Shown one piece after another: positions 15,120 through 23,299 of a DNA stretch of 33,290 bases. Position 1 is the first letter of the stretch; each line of letters starts with the position of its first letter. The notes below the pieces were generated by a model. That model did no database searches. It was not told where the DNA came from and was given only the letters and a program-made list of their open reading frames with translations. The stretch is from Polaribacter sp. (GTDB lineage: Bacteria > Bacteroidota > Bacteroidia > Flavobacteriales > Flavobacteriaceae). A program made the position numbers and the translations under genes. The stretch is taken from positions 1 to 33,290 of the forward strand of contig JAQXEU010000015.1 in NCBI GenBank assembly GCA_029250685.1. The letters are read 5' to 3'.

Positions 15120-16070
15120 CTATAAAATCATTTTAGAATATGGCAAAATCGTTTCAAATCCTTTTTGTTTAAAGTAATTTGGTGTGTCTTCGTTTCCTGT
15201 GACCAACACAAAATCTCCTCCCCAAGCGCCTAAGCTTTTTATAGCTCCGAAATAATCAGGAAACAATTCCTTTTTCACAGGATTTAATTTAATTATTGAA
15301 GAAATAATATTCTCGTGTTCCTCAATAACATTATTTAAATCTTTAACTGAAGATGTTTTTACAAACTCGTTTGAAAGATTTGAAATCTCAACTATTTCTT
15401 TTTGAATGTCTTGATTATTTTTTTTGTATTGTGCAATTCCTTCTCTACTATTTTGTTTTTTATTTAAATGCACAAAAAACAATTCCTCTTTAAAATTTGG
15501 ATTGAATTCTACTTCATTTACAATTGATTGTTGACTTCTACTATGTTGAGTTACCTTTTCTAATTTATAAAAAATAGGCGAATCATTCTGCGCGCAAGCT
15601 ATATCGTAACCGCTTCCAGAAAAAGCATTCCAAAGTAATTTGTATGCATCAACTTTTGCCCAATTTGCAATATTATTTATTAAGGTTGATGAACTTCCCA
15701 ACCCCCAATCTCTTGGGAAAGTTAAATTTGTTTTTACTACAAAACCATAATCAACATGTAAAAAATTAGAATTCAGTTTTCTAGCTTCACTCAATATTTT
15801 TTGCAACGTTTCTGCAATAAATTCTGCACCTCCTTCTACATCAGAATTAAAAGTTGCATTTTTCAAACGTAGCTTTGGCAAATCGAAAACTGCCTCAAAC
15901 CAACATTCTCCTTCGTTTGTGAAACTTCCCCAAATCAACTCAGGTTCTTGTATTTTTTCAACCGTTAAATCTTGTCCAAATTTTGTAGGAACAGCCAAAG
16001 ATTTTGCACCATCCAGCACAACATATTCTCCAGTTAATAATAATTTTCCGTTGCTATAAAATCTATTCAT
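15120..16070 (-). CDS. GYDIA-family GHMP kinase, mevalonate pathway
   Basis: A 316-residue kinase of the GHMP superfamily. LLLTGEYVVLDG (10-21) is motif 1, WGLGSSSTL (122-130) the ATP loop, and GSGYDIACAQ (152-161) is the signature that names this Bacteroidetes-restricted family. LGAWGGDFVLV near the C terminus corresponds to motif 3, shortened. Directly upstream on the same strand is HMG-CoA reductase, and the cluster with decarboxylase and a second GHMP kinase is 5 kb away. As no other phosphomevalonate kinase candidate is visible, this is the best candidate for that step, by inference only. The gene is bracketed by two different REP-like repeats. Confidence 0.82.
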   Translation of the reverse strand: MNRFYSNGKLLLTGEYVVLDGAKSLAVPTKFGQDLTVEKIQEPELIWGSFTNEGECWFEAVFDLPKLRLKNATFNSDVEGGAEFIAETLQKILSEARKLNSNFLHVDYGFVVKTNLTFPRDWGLGSSSTLINNIANWAKVDAYKLLWNAFSGSGYDIACAQNDSPIFYKLEKVTQHSRSQQSIVNEVEFNPNFKEELFFVHLNKKQNSREGIAQYKKNNQDIQKEIVEISNLSNEFVKTSSVKDLNNVIEEHENIISSIIKLNPVKKELFPDYFGAIKSLGAWGGDFVLVTGNEDTPNYFKQKGFETILPYSKMIL

Positions 16071-16077
16071 TTTTATT

Positions 16078-16238
16078 TGTCATTCCTGCGAAGGCAGGAA
16101 TCCATATTAATCTGTTAAAATATCATCAAACCAATCTTTAGAAAGATCAAGTTATTTTTTATTCTCTTTTTCTATCAATTCAACTTTTCAATTACGTTGC
16201 ACTTTTCTCTATGGATTCCTGCTTTCGCAGGAATGACA
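16078..16238. repeat. REPIN-like element (paired inverted REP sequences)
   Basis: Two 27-base arms, 16078-16104 and 16212-16238, are inverted copies with one mismatch. Each arm is itself a hairpin: ATTCCTGC / GCAGGAAT around a four-base loop. The 107-bp interior is AT-rich with no gene that I recognise. The whole fills the gap between the HMG-CoA reductase and GYDIA kinase genes. Such doublets are typically mobilised in trans by a REP-associated tyrosine transposase; none is in the window. Confidence 0.8.
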
Positions 16239-16245
16239 TCGCAAT

Positions 16246-17517
16246 TTACTTTTTCAATTCGTTAAATTTCTCAACAACTCCGCTATGTGTTACTGTTTTA
16301 TCTTTAAAGTAAGAAATCATTTGTTCTTTTTCATCTGCTGTTGCCTCTAACTGATTTAAAATATTCATCAAATGCATTTTCATATGCCCTTGTTGAATTC
16401 CGCTTGTAGTTAATGCTTGTAAAGCTGCGAAATTTTGAGCCAAACCAGCCGTTGCAATAATTTGCATCAATTCTTTTGCTGACGGTTTTTGCATCATTTC
16501 TAATGACAATTTTGCCATTGGATGTAAAGCCGTTAATCCACCAACAGTTCCTAAAGCTAACGGAATCTCAATCCAAAAATTAAAAACCCCATTATCAATT
16601 GTACAATGTGTTAAACTACTATAACTTCCAGATTTTGAAGCAAACGCATGCGCACCAGCTTCGATTGCTCTAAAGTCATTTCCGGTTGCCAACACCACTG
16701 CGTCAATTCCGTTCATAATTCCTTTATTGTGAGTAACAGCTCTGAAAGATTCTACTTCTGCAATTCTTACCGCTTGATAAAATTTCTCTGCAAATTCTTG
16801 CGGATTTTTACCACCTAATTCTTCAATCTTACAAGAGACCGAAGCTTTCACGATACAATTCGGAACGTAATTAGACAAAATACTCATCACAATTTCTATG
16901 TCATCATTTCTAAATTCTTTGGCAATTGCTTCTAAACACGAATTGATGAAATTTGCCCCCATTGAATCTTTCGTTTCAAAAGTTACGTGTAATTGAAAGT
17001 AGTTTTCTAATTTATTTGTTTTGTTTTTTAATTCAATATCTAAAATTCCGCCGCCACGTTTTTCCATGTTTTTTGTAATGGAAGCTGTCGCTTTGTATAA
17101 ATTTTCTTTTTGACCTTCGAAATGGGATTTCAACTCATTTTCATCACCAGAAAACATAAAATGCACTTGCCCAATTTTTGTAGTTGAAATTACCTCGGCT
17201 TTAAATCCACCACGAGAACTCCAGTATTTTGCAACTTTTGACGCCGCTGCAACCACAGAGCTTTCTTCTACAACCATCGGAATCACATAATCTTTGTCAT
17301 TAATGACAAAGTTTGGCGCAATACCATATGGCAAATAAAAGTTTGAAATGGTGTTTTCTATAAAATCATCGTGCAATTGCTGCAGTTTTTCATTTGCATT
17401 CCAATATTGCTTTAATGTTTTGATAATTTCTGGCTGAGAACTAAAATAATTTTCAGTCAACCAATCAATCTTTTCTTGCTTGGTTAATTTTGAAAATCCT
17501 GAAATAATTTTGGACAT
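16246..17517 (-). CDS. mvaA: Hydroxymethylglutaryl-CoA reductase, class II
   Basis: Interconverts HMG-CoA and mevalonate with NAD(P)H; committed step of the mevalonate pathway. The 423 residues match bacterial class II enzymes. In order: VVEESSVVAAAS with a catalytic Glu, DSMGANFINS, ATGNDFRAIEAGAHAFA with the catalytic Asp region, LGTVGGLTALHP, and GIQQGHMKMH with the catalytic His near the C terminus. Class II enzymes were first known as degradative, but company with two GHMP kinases and the decarboxylase argues for biosynthesis. Cofactor preference cannot be read safely. A -7 box lies 24 bp before the ATG. The downstream kinase is separated by a REPIN-like element that might dampen or tune read-through. 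Confidence 0.95.
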   Translation of the reverse strand: MSKIISGFSKLTKQEKIDWLTENYFSSQPEIIKTLKQYWNANEKLQQLHDDFIENTISNFYLPYGIAPNFVINDKDYVIPMVVEESSVVAAASKVAKYWSSRGGFKAEVISTTKIGQVHFMFSGDENELKSHFEGQKENLYKATASITKNMEKRGGGILDIELKNKTNKLENYFQLHVTFETKDSMGANFINSCLEAIAKEFRNDDIEIVMSILSNYVPNCIVKASVSCKIEELGGKNPQEFAEKFYQAVRIAEVESFRAVTHNKGIMNGIDAVVLATGNDFRAIEAGAHAFASKSGSYSSLTHCTIDNGVFNFWIEIPLALGTVGGLTALHPMAKLSLEMMQKPSAKELMQIIATAGLAQNFAALQALTTSGIQQGHMKMHLMNILNQLEATADEKEQMISYFKDKTVTHSGVVEKFNELKK

Positions 17518-17540
17518 TGATTCTTTGATTTTAAGAGTTA

Positions 17541-17548
17541 CAAAGATA
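17541..17548 (-). promoter_or_regulatory. -7 box of the HMG-CoA reductase gene
   Basis: TATCTTTG on the minus strand, exact TAnnTTTG match 24 bp before the ATG at 17517. The -33 element is weak or absent. Confidence 0.5.
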
Positions 17549-17706
17549 AATGAATGGAATGAAAATAAACTTAATATTCAATATTTCTCAGTTTTTTGAA
17601 AGGATTTTCGCCGATTTTTCCGTAAACTTGGCAAGATTTTATTAAAATCTATTTTTAAAAAATCTAAGTAACTAAGAAAACTAACACTAATTTTATAGAG
17701 ACAATT

Positions 17707-19209
17707 ATGGCAGATTCAACAGTAAATCCAGCTGAACAACAAATGTTCGGGCATCCAAAAGGGTTATTTTATTTATTTTTTGCAGAACTATGGGAACGAT
17801 TTAGTTTCTATGGAATGAGAGCCTTATTAACGCTTTACATGATTGATCACATTTTTGAAGCTATAATTGAAAGAGACACTGCAACTGCTGTTGTTTATGC
17901 TTCTTATGGTTCTTTAGTGTATGCTTCAACTGTAATTGGAGGGCAAATTTCTGATAAAATATTAGGGATGAGATCGTCAATTTTCTTAGGAGGAATTTTA
18001 ATGGCTTTAGGACATTTTGTTTTGGCTATTGAAAATGATATTGCTTTCTTTTTAGCATTAGCATTTATTGTAGTTGGTAATGGTTTCTTTAAACCAAATA
18101 TCTCAACTTTTGTAGGAGCATTATACAAAGAAGGTGATGTAAGAAAAGATTCTGGTTTTACCATTTTTTATATGGGGATTAATATTGGAGGTTTTGTTGC
18201 ACCACTTTTATGTGGGTGGTTAGCTTTAGAATATGGATATCATTATGGTTTTGGTTTAGCTGGTATTGGAATGATGGCTGGATTAATATTCTTTTGGAGT
18301 GGAATTAAAAAGAATGTTTTTGGTGATAAAGGTATGCCACCAAGCAAAGAAGTATATGAGAAGAAACTAATTGGAATTCCTCAAAAAACTTTAATTCCAA
18401 TTATCGCATTTTTATGTGCACCAGGAATTGCATATCTTTTAGCTTCTTGGCAACAAAATTATGTAAGTGGTATTTTTAAATTTATAGGTTTTGCAGTTTT
18501 AGGGTATTTGGTTTTCATCATGATTAAACTAGATTCTGTGGCAAGAAAAAAATTAATCATGGCAGTTTTAATTACATTTTTTATGACTTTATTTTGGGGG
18601 TTCCATGAATTATCTGGAAGTGTAATTACATTGTTTGCAGCAAGAAATGTTGCTTTGGAAGGAATTATGTCTGCAGCACAAACGAATGCATTAAATTCAA
18701 TGTTTATTATAGTTTTAGCAATTCCTATTTCTTTACTTTGGGGATATCTATCTAAAAGAGGAATGAATCCAAGAACACCATACAAATTTGGACTTGGTTT
18801 ACTATTAGCTGGTGTTTGTTTTTATATTTTATCAGTAAGTGGTGCAAGTGCAGATGAAAATGGAATGGTGCCTTTTGCATATTTATTAATTATGTATTTC
18901 ATTTTATCAATTGGAGAGTTATTCATGTCTCCTGTTGGATTATCAAAAATCACAGATTTATCACCAAAAAACATAGTAGCTTTTATGATGGGAGTTTGGT
19001 TCTTATCATCAGCTTTTGCTTTTCAAATAGTTGGTTTTATTGGAGAACAGTTAGCAGTTGAAAGTACAGATAAAAATGTTGGTGGTTTAGAAACCTTAAC
19101 AATTTATACTGATGGTTTTCATTTAATTGCAATGTATGCTTTAGGAGCTGGAGCAATTGTAATACTACTTTCTCCTTTAATGAAAAAATTATTAGGAAAC
19201 GTACACTAA
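17707..19209 (+). CDS. Peptide MFS transporter, POT/PTR family
   Basis: Inner-membrane proton-coupled di/tripeptide transporter of 500 residues with 12-14 predicted transmembrane segments. FAELWERFSFYGMRALL near residue 25 contains the ExxERFxYYG-type proton-coupling motif (here ERFSFYG, Phe for the first Tyr). FIVVGNGFFKPNISTFVG is the PTR2 signature. It stands alone with a 189-bp upstream region and its own terminator. Uptake of peptides fits the neighbouring proteases, though nothing links them in one operon. The ATG at 17707 gives the usual short cytoplasmic N terminus. Confidence 0.93.
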   Translation: MADSTVNPAEQQMFGHPKGLFYLFFAELWERFSFYGMRALLTLYMIDHIFEAIIERDTATAVVYASYGSLVYASTVIGGQISDKILGMRSSIFLGGILMALGHFVLAIENDIAFFLALAFIVVGNGFFKPNISTFVGALYKEGDVRKDSGFTIFYMGINIGGFVAPLLCGWLALEYGYHYGFGLAGIGMMAGLIFFWSGIKKNVFGDKGMPPSKEVYEKKLIGIPQKTLIPIIAFLCAPGIAYLLASWQQNYVSGIFKFIGFAVLGYLVFIMIKLDSVARKKLIMAVLITFFMTLFWGFHELSGSVITLFAARNVALEGIMSAAQTNALNSMFIIVLAIPISLLWGYLSKRGMNPRTPYKFGLGLLLAGVCFYILSVSGASADENGMVPFAYLLIMYFILSIGELFMSPVGLSKITDLSPKNIVAFMMGVWFLSSAFAFQIVGFIGEQLAVESTDKNVGGLETLTIYTDGFHLIAMYALGAGAIVILLSPLMKKLLGNVH

Positions 19210-19232
19210 AAAACTATTCACAATATTTTATG

Positions 19233-19262
19233 AAAAGCACCATTTTATGGTGCTTTTTATTT
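19233..19262 (+). terminator. Intrinsic terminator after the POT transporter
   Basis: Ten-base-pair stem AAAAGCACCA (19233-19242) / TGGTGCTTTT (19248-19257), loop TTTTA, followed by a T-rich tail. Confidence 0.88.
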
Positions 19263-19265
19263 TTG

Positions 19266-19273
19266 TAAATTTG
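19266..19273 (+). promoter_or_regulatory. -7 box of the thioredoxin-like gene
   Basis: TAAATTTG, exact TAnnTTTG match 25 bp before the ATG at 19299 and immediately after the preceding terminator. No clear TTG at -33. Confidence 0.45.
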
Positions 19274-19298
19274 CATATTAATTATCGACAGATAGTAC

Positions 19299-19820
19299 AT
19301 GAAAAAAATAATATTTCTTTTTATAATCGGATTTACTCTAAATACAAGTGTACAAGAAAAAGTGAATTGGCTTTCTTTTGAAAAAGCAATTGAAATCAAT
19401 AAAACAAATCCAAAACCCCTATTAGTTTCTATCTATACAGATTGGTGCGGTTGGTGTAAAAAAATGTATAACGAAACGTATACAAACCCAATAATAGCAA
19501 AATATGTAAACGATAATTATCATGCTATAAAATTAAATGGAGAAGGTAAAGAACCAATTACTTATAAAGACTATACATTTAAATACAATCAACAAGGAAA
19601 AAGTAAATATCACGAATTAAGTGCTGCATTGCAAAACGGAAAATTAAGTTACCCAACTACTATTATTTTAAACAGAGAAGAACAATTACTTGATCGAATT
19701 CCTGGATATTTACCTGCACGAAAGATGGAAATGGTTTTAGCTTTTTTTATTAGAAAAGATAGAAAGGAAAAAAAATGGGGAGACTTTGTTAAGAGTTTCA
19801 AAAGTAGTATCAAAGAATAA
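19299..19820 (+). CDS. Exported thioredoxin-like protein
   Basis: A 173-residue protein with a short N-terminal hydrophobic segment (residues 2-14), probably a signal peptide, and a thioredoxin fold. The redox motif is WCGWCKK (Cys50, Cys53), and SYPTTIILNREEQ carries the cis-Pro loop. It resembles the DUF255/thioredoxin_7 type found in Bacteroidetes, probably acting on disulfides outside the cytoplasm. Its stop codon abuts the stop of the convergent comEC gene with no intervening base, so there is no intergenic terminator between them. Confidence 0.85.
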   Translation: MKKIIFLFIIGFTLNTSVQEKVNWLSFEKAIEINKTNPKPLLVSIYTDWCGWCKKMYNETYTNPIIAKYVNDNYHAIKLNGEGKEPITYKDYTFKYNQQGKSKYHELSAALQNGKLSYPTTIILNREEQLLDRIPGYLPARKMEMVLAFFIRKDRKEKKWGDFVKSFKSSIKE

Positions 19821-21848
19821 TCACTTAAAAACTATTGCTCCTTTTTCTGCTGTATAATAAAACAGAATGTTCTTTTTTTCACAAATAAGCTTCCATTTTA
19901 AAACCTGGTTTTTATAGTTTGATGCATCTGCAATAATTTGTTTAGGAGCAACCTCTTCAATCAATCTTTCTAAATTAATTTTTGGTGATTGCACTAACAA
20001 TACAATTGGTCTCAATTGATTTCCTAATTGATAAACACCCAAACTATCAACTAACAAAAAGATATCATTTTTAAATTGATAACTACTTGAAAGTTGATTT
20101 TCAAATTGCACCTCTTTTATCTTCTTTCCAATTTTATAATCTTTAATTACACTTAGATTTTGAATACTTAATGAATCTAAATCATGATGAATCTTTAAAT
20201 TCCCTTTGTAATTTTCTCCTATAATAGTTTGCCTACTTTTATTAAAAATAACAAATTCGGCTGTAGTTTCTATTTGATGTTTTTCATAAAAAATACTGAA
20301 TTGAAAAATGATAATAATTGATAAAAACGCTATTAACGTTTTATAGGCTTTCTTTTCAAAATAACGAAAGCCAAAAATCAGACACACATAAGATATAACT
20401 AAAAACAATGCCGAAAATGAAATCTCTTTTATCAAAAAAGATTCCTGAATCGAAATCCAACTTACAAATTGATTCATCAACGAAATAATGAATATGTAAA
20501 CATCGGCCAGAAAACTTGGTAATACTTGAAATAACGTCAACGCAATTACTAAAACTCCAAACATTAAAATGATTCCAATAAACGGAATAATCACCAAAAT
20601 AGACAACATAAATAACCCTGGGAATTGATGAAAATAGAATAAACTCAAAGGTAAAACTCCCAATTGCGCAGCAACAGAAACTGTAAATAATTGCCAAAAT
20701 TTATCCGTTAAAAACCATTTTGGACTCCATAAATCATACAGTTTAGGTTGAATGGTAACAATACTAAAAACTGCCAAATAGCTTAATTGAAAACCAACAT
20801 CAAATAGAAACATCGGCTTGCAAAGCAGTAACACAAACATCGACGCAATTAATGTATGTTGTACAAACGTTTTTCGGCTGAAAGTCATTCCGATTGCAAT
20901 TGCAGTAAACATCGTTACCGCCCTTACAACTGAAGCTGATAAACCTGCGATAATTGCAAAAAACCATAATAACAAAACAATTAAAAATGTTTTGATAATT
21001 TTTCCATTTTTGATGCTATCTAATGGTTTTAAAAGGAATGATAAAATCAATAAAATAATTCCGACACGTAAACCTGAAACCGCTAAAATATGAATAGCAC
21101 CAGCATTGGTATAATCTTCTAACAAATCTTTAGAAACATCTTTTCGTTGCCCGAGAATTAAGGCTTTAATCACAGCTAATTCTTCTCCTCTAAATCGGTT
21201 ATTTATTAACTCTTTTTCAACTTTATTTCGGATGTTATCTGCAATTTTATAAATTGCCTTTTCTTCAAAATCTTTAACTAGATAAGCTGTATTTCTCAAA
21301 AACACTTGATGATAAACACCTTGCTTTTCGAGATACTTCTTATAATTAAATTGATAAGGATTCAAAGGCATGGAAACTTCACTTAATTCTGATTTAAAAA
21401 GAAAAGTCGATCCAATTTTTACTTCTGATTTTAAACTGTCTTTTTGAACGTTTAACAGAACTATTCCCGTAGTTTTTTGATCACCAATTTTATTAATGGA
21501 ACCAAAATACTTGTCATAATACAAATTGCTTTTTAATACTTTTTCTACTCTAAATGTGATTAAAGAATCTTGGGTGAAGTAGTTAGCGTAGTAATTTTCT
21601 TTATTATTATCATTCTGAAAAAATACAGTAAACAACCCGATGAAAATAAAGAAAATCCAGCTAGATATTGTAAAGTACAATCGCTTTTTAAAATGCTTGA
21701 AAAGAAAAATCAGTAATAATAAAACCGCAAAAAAAAGAATAATTTTCGCAATAGAATACTGCCATAATTTGTAATGAAATTGTACTACAATTCCGACAAT
21801 TAGGCAAATAGTAAAATGAGTTGGTAAAAAACTTAGCAACTTCTTCAT
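19821..21848 (-). CDS. comEC: ComEC/Rec2-family membrane channel protein
   Basis: DNA-uptake channel family of the inner membrane, 675 residues. Three N-terminal membrane segments (about 10-80) precede a DUF4131-like soluble region. The multi-spanning competence domain (about 220-500) begins at ALILGQRKDVSKDLLEDYTN and AIHILAVSGLRVGI. The C-terminal 140 residues resemble the end of the usual metallo-beta-lactamase-like domain (PKQIIADASNYKNQVLKWK, EKGAIVF) but lack its HxHxDH metal motif, so nuclease activity is doubtful. This is the last gene of the minus-strand run surE, membrane protein, lpxB, comEC, 31 bp after lpxB. Whether the host is transformable cannot be told here. Confidence 0.9.
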   Translation of the reverse strand: MKKLLSFLPTHFTICLIVGIVVQFHYKLWQYSIAKIILFFAVLLLLIFLFKHFKKRLYFTISSWIFFIFIGLFTVFFQNDNNKENYYANYFTQDSLITFRVEKVLKSNLYYDKYFGSINKIGDQKTTGIVLLNVQKDSLKSEVKIGSTFLFKSELSEVSMPLNPYQFNYKKYLEKQGVYHQVFLRNTAYLVKDFEEKAIYKIADNIRNKVEKELINNRFRGEELAVIKALILGQRKDVSKDLLEDYTNAGAIHILAVSGLRVGIILLILSFLLKPLDSIKNGKIIKTFLIVLLLWFFAIIAGLSASVVRAVTMFTAIAIGMTFSRKTFVQHTLIASMFVLLLCKPMFLFDVGFQLSYLAVFSIVTIQPKLYDLWSPKWFLTDKFWQLFTVSVAAQLGVLPLSLFYFHQFPGLFMLSILVIIPFIGIILMFGVLVIALTLFQVLPSFLADVYIFIISLMNQFVSWISIQESFLIKEISFSALFLVISYVCLIFGFRYFEKKAYKTLIAFLSIIIIFQFSIFYEKHQIETTAEFVIFNKSRQTIIGENYKGNLKIHHDLDSLSIQNLSVIKDYKIGKKIKEVQFENQLSSSYQFKNDIFLLVDSLGVYQLGNQLRPIVLLVQSPKINLERLIEEVAPKQIIADASNYKNQVLKWKLICEKKNILFYYTAEKGAIVFK

Positions 21849-21879
21849 AGCATGATAAAGTTACTAAAAAAACAAGGAA

Positions 21880-22989
21880 CTATTTCATGCCTTCAATAAT
21901 CAATCGAGCAGATGCTGAAGAAGCACCTTTTCCACCGAGGATTTTCTCTAATTCGTAGTATTCTAAAAATAAATTCTCTCGGTGTTTTTCATCAAGAATT
22001 TTGGTCAACTCTTTTGTTAACTTCTTCTTATTAAAATCAGACTGAATTAACTCAGTTACCACTTCTTTATCCATGATTAAATTGACTAAAGAAATAAATT
22101 TTAAGGTGATAATTCGTTTTGCAATTGCAAATGTAATTGCGCTCCCTTTATAACAAACAACCTGCGGAATTTTAAACATTGCAGTTTCTAAAGTTGCGGT
22201 TCCTGATGTTACCAAAGCAGCAAACGAAACACTTAATAAATCATAGGTTTTATTGTTGATAAACTGCACATTATCCGTTTTTATAAACTGTTGATAAAAC
22301 TCATAATCTTGACTTGGCGCGCCAGCAATTACAAATTGATATTCTTTAAAATCATCAACCACAGAAAGCATTACAGATAACATTTTTACAATTTCTTGCT
22401 TTCTACTTCCTGGTAATAATGCAATAATTTTTTTGTATCCTAACTTGTTTTCTTTTCTGAAATTAGCTTCGTTTACTTGCTTTCTATCTGCAATTGCATC
22501 TAATAACGGATGACCAACAAAATTTACTTTGTAATTATGTTTTGCGTAAAAATCTTTTTCGAAAGGTAGAATTACATTCATCATATCTACATCTCTCTTT
22601 ATCTTTTCTACTCTACTAGATCTTGACGCCCAAACTTGTGGAGAAATGTAATAATTGGTTCTAAATTTATGTTGTTTTGCCCATTTTGCAATTCGTAAAT
22701 TGAATCCAGAATAATCGATAAATACTACTACATCAGGCTGAAAAACTTCAATGTCTTTTTTACAAAAAGCAATGTTTTTAAATATTGTTGGAATGTTTGC
22801 AATCACCTCTACAAAACCCATAAAAGCCAGTTCTTTGTAATGTTTTACTAGTGTTGCTCCAGCATTTTCCATTAAATTTCCGCCCCAACATCTAACATCA
22901 GCATTTTTATCTTGCTCAAACAATGCTTTTATTAGGTTAGATCCGTGTAAATCTCCTGATGCTTCTCCAGCAATTATGTAGTATTTCAT
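21880..22989 (-). CDS. lpxB: Lipid-A-disaccharide synthase
   Basis: Glycosyltransferase family 19 enzyme joining UDP-2,3-diacylglucosamine and lipid X to form lipid A disaccharide at the inner membrane; shows that the host makes lipopolysaccharide. The 369 residues match the family. The N-terminal EASGDLHGSNL is the LpxB signature, with FMGFVEV, VVFIDYSGFNLR, SPQVWASR, VGHPL and LLPGSRKQEI following in the expected order. It is 22 bp downstream of the small membrane protein and upstream of comEC. No other lpx gene is nearby, so the main Raetz cluster must be elsewhere. Confidence 0.96.
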   Translation of the reverse strand: MKYYIIAGEASGDLHGSNLIKALFEQDKNADVRCWGGNLMENAGATLVKHYKELAFMGFVEVIANIPTIFKNIAFCKKDIEVFQPDVVVFIDYSGFNLRIAKWAKQHKFRTNYYISPQVWASRSSRVEKIKRDVDMMNVILPFEKDFYAKHNYKVNFVGHPLLDAIADRKQVNEANFRKENKLGYKKIIALLPGSRKQEIVKMLSVMLSVVDDFKEYQFVIAGAPSQDYEFYQQFIKTDNVQFINNKTYDLLSVSFAALVTSGTATLETAMFKIPQVVCYKGSAITFAIAKRIITLKFISLVNLIMDKEVVTELIQSDFNKKKLTKELTKILDEKHRENLFLEYYELEKILGGKGASSASARLIIEGMK

Positions 22990-23011
22990 TCTTTTTATTA
23001 AGAATTATAAC

Positions 23012-23299
23012 TTAATACAACTTGATTACAAAGGTAGTAATTGCAATTAATATTGTGGTTAACAAAACGCCTCTTGCTCTATAATCTTGTTTCTTTTTGA
23101 TAAAAACAAAAAACACAAACAAATTCGGAATTGCGGCTAAGGTTAATATTTTCCCTGTTAAATTTTGTTCTTTAATGACGTTTAAAGTTTCTTGAAAATC
23201 AAATTTTGAGAAAAACTCAATATAAATAAAGACGCCCGAAAAAGTTGCAAGTATGGAAACTAAAATGCCAATTAGCATTTCTTTTTTTACAAATCCCAT
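23012..23299 (-). CDS. Small membrane protein coupled to surE
   Basis: A 95-residue protein with three hydrophobic helices (about 10-30, 50-66 and 76-94). Between the first two is a short charged loop (FFSKFDFQETLNVIKEQN). No characterised family recognised. Its start lies 13 bp inside the end of surE, so translation is likely coupled, and lpxB follows 22 bp later. A role connected with SurE or the envelope is guessed from position only. Confidence 0.75.
   Translation of the reverse strand: MGFVKKEMLIGILVSILATFSGVFIYIEFFSKFDFQETLNVIKEQNLTGKILTLAAIPNLFVFFVFIKKKQDYRARGVLLTTILIAITTFVIKLY

Noticed and set aside
16105..16211. Small gene in the interior of the REPIN-like element
   Set aside because: Only a 14-residue readable stretch before a stop on the minus strand, with an in-frame stop just upstream; no start.
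17633..17650. Hairpin AGATTTT/AAAATCT before the POT transporter gene as a riboswitch or terminator
   Set aside because: Seven A/T-rich pairs with a three-base loop are expected by chance at this composition; no conserved aptamer pattern.
20356..20697. 113-codon frame inside comEC
   Set aside because: Out-of-frame reading of a transmembrane region, which gives long hydrophobic shadows.
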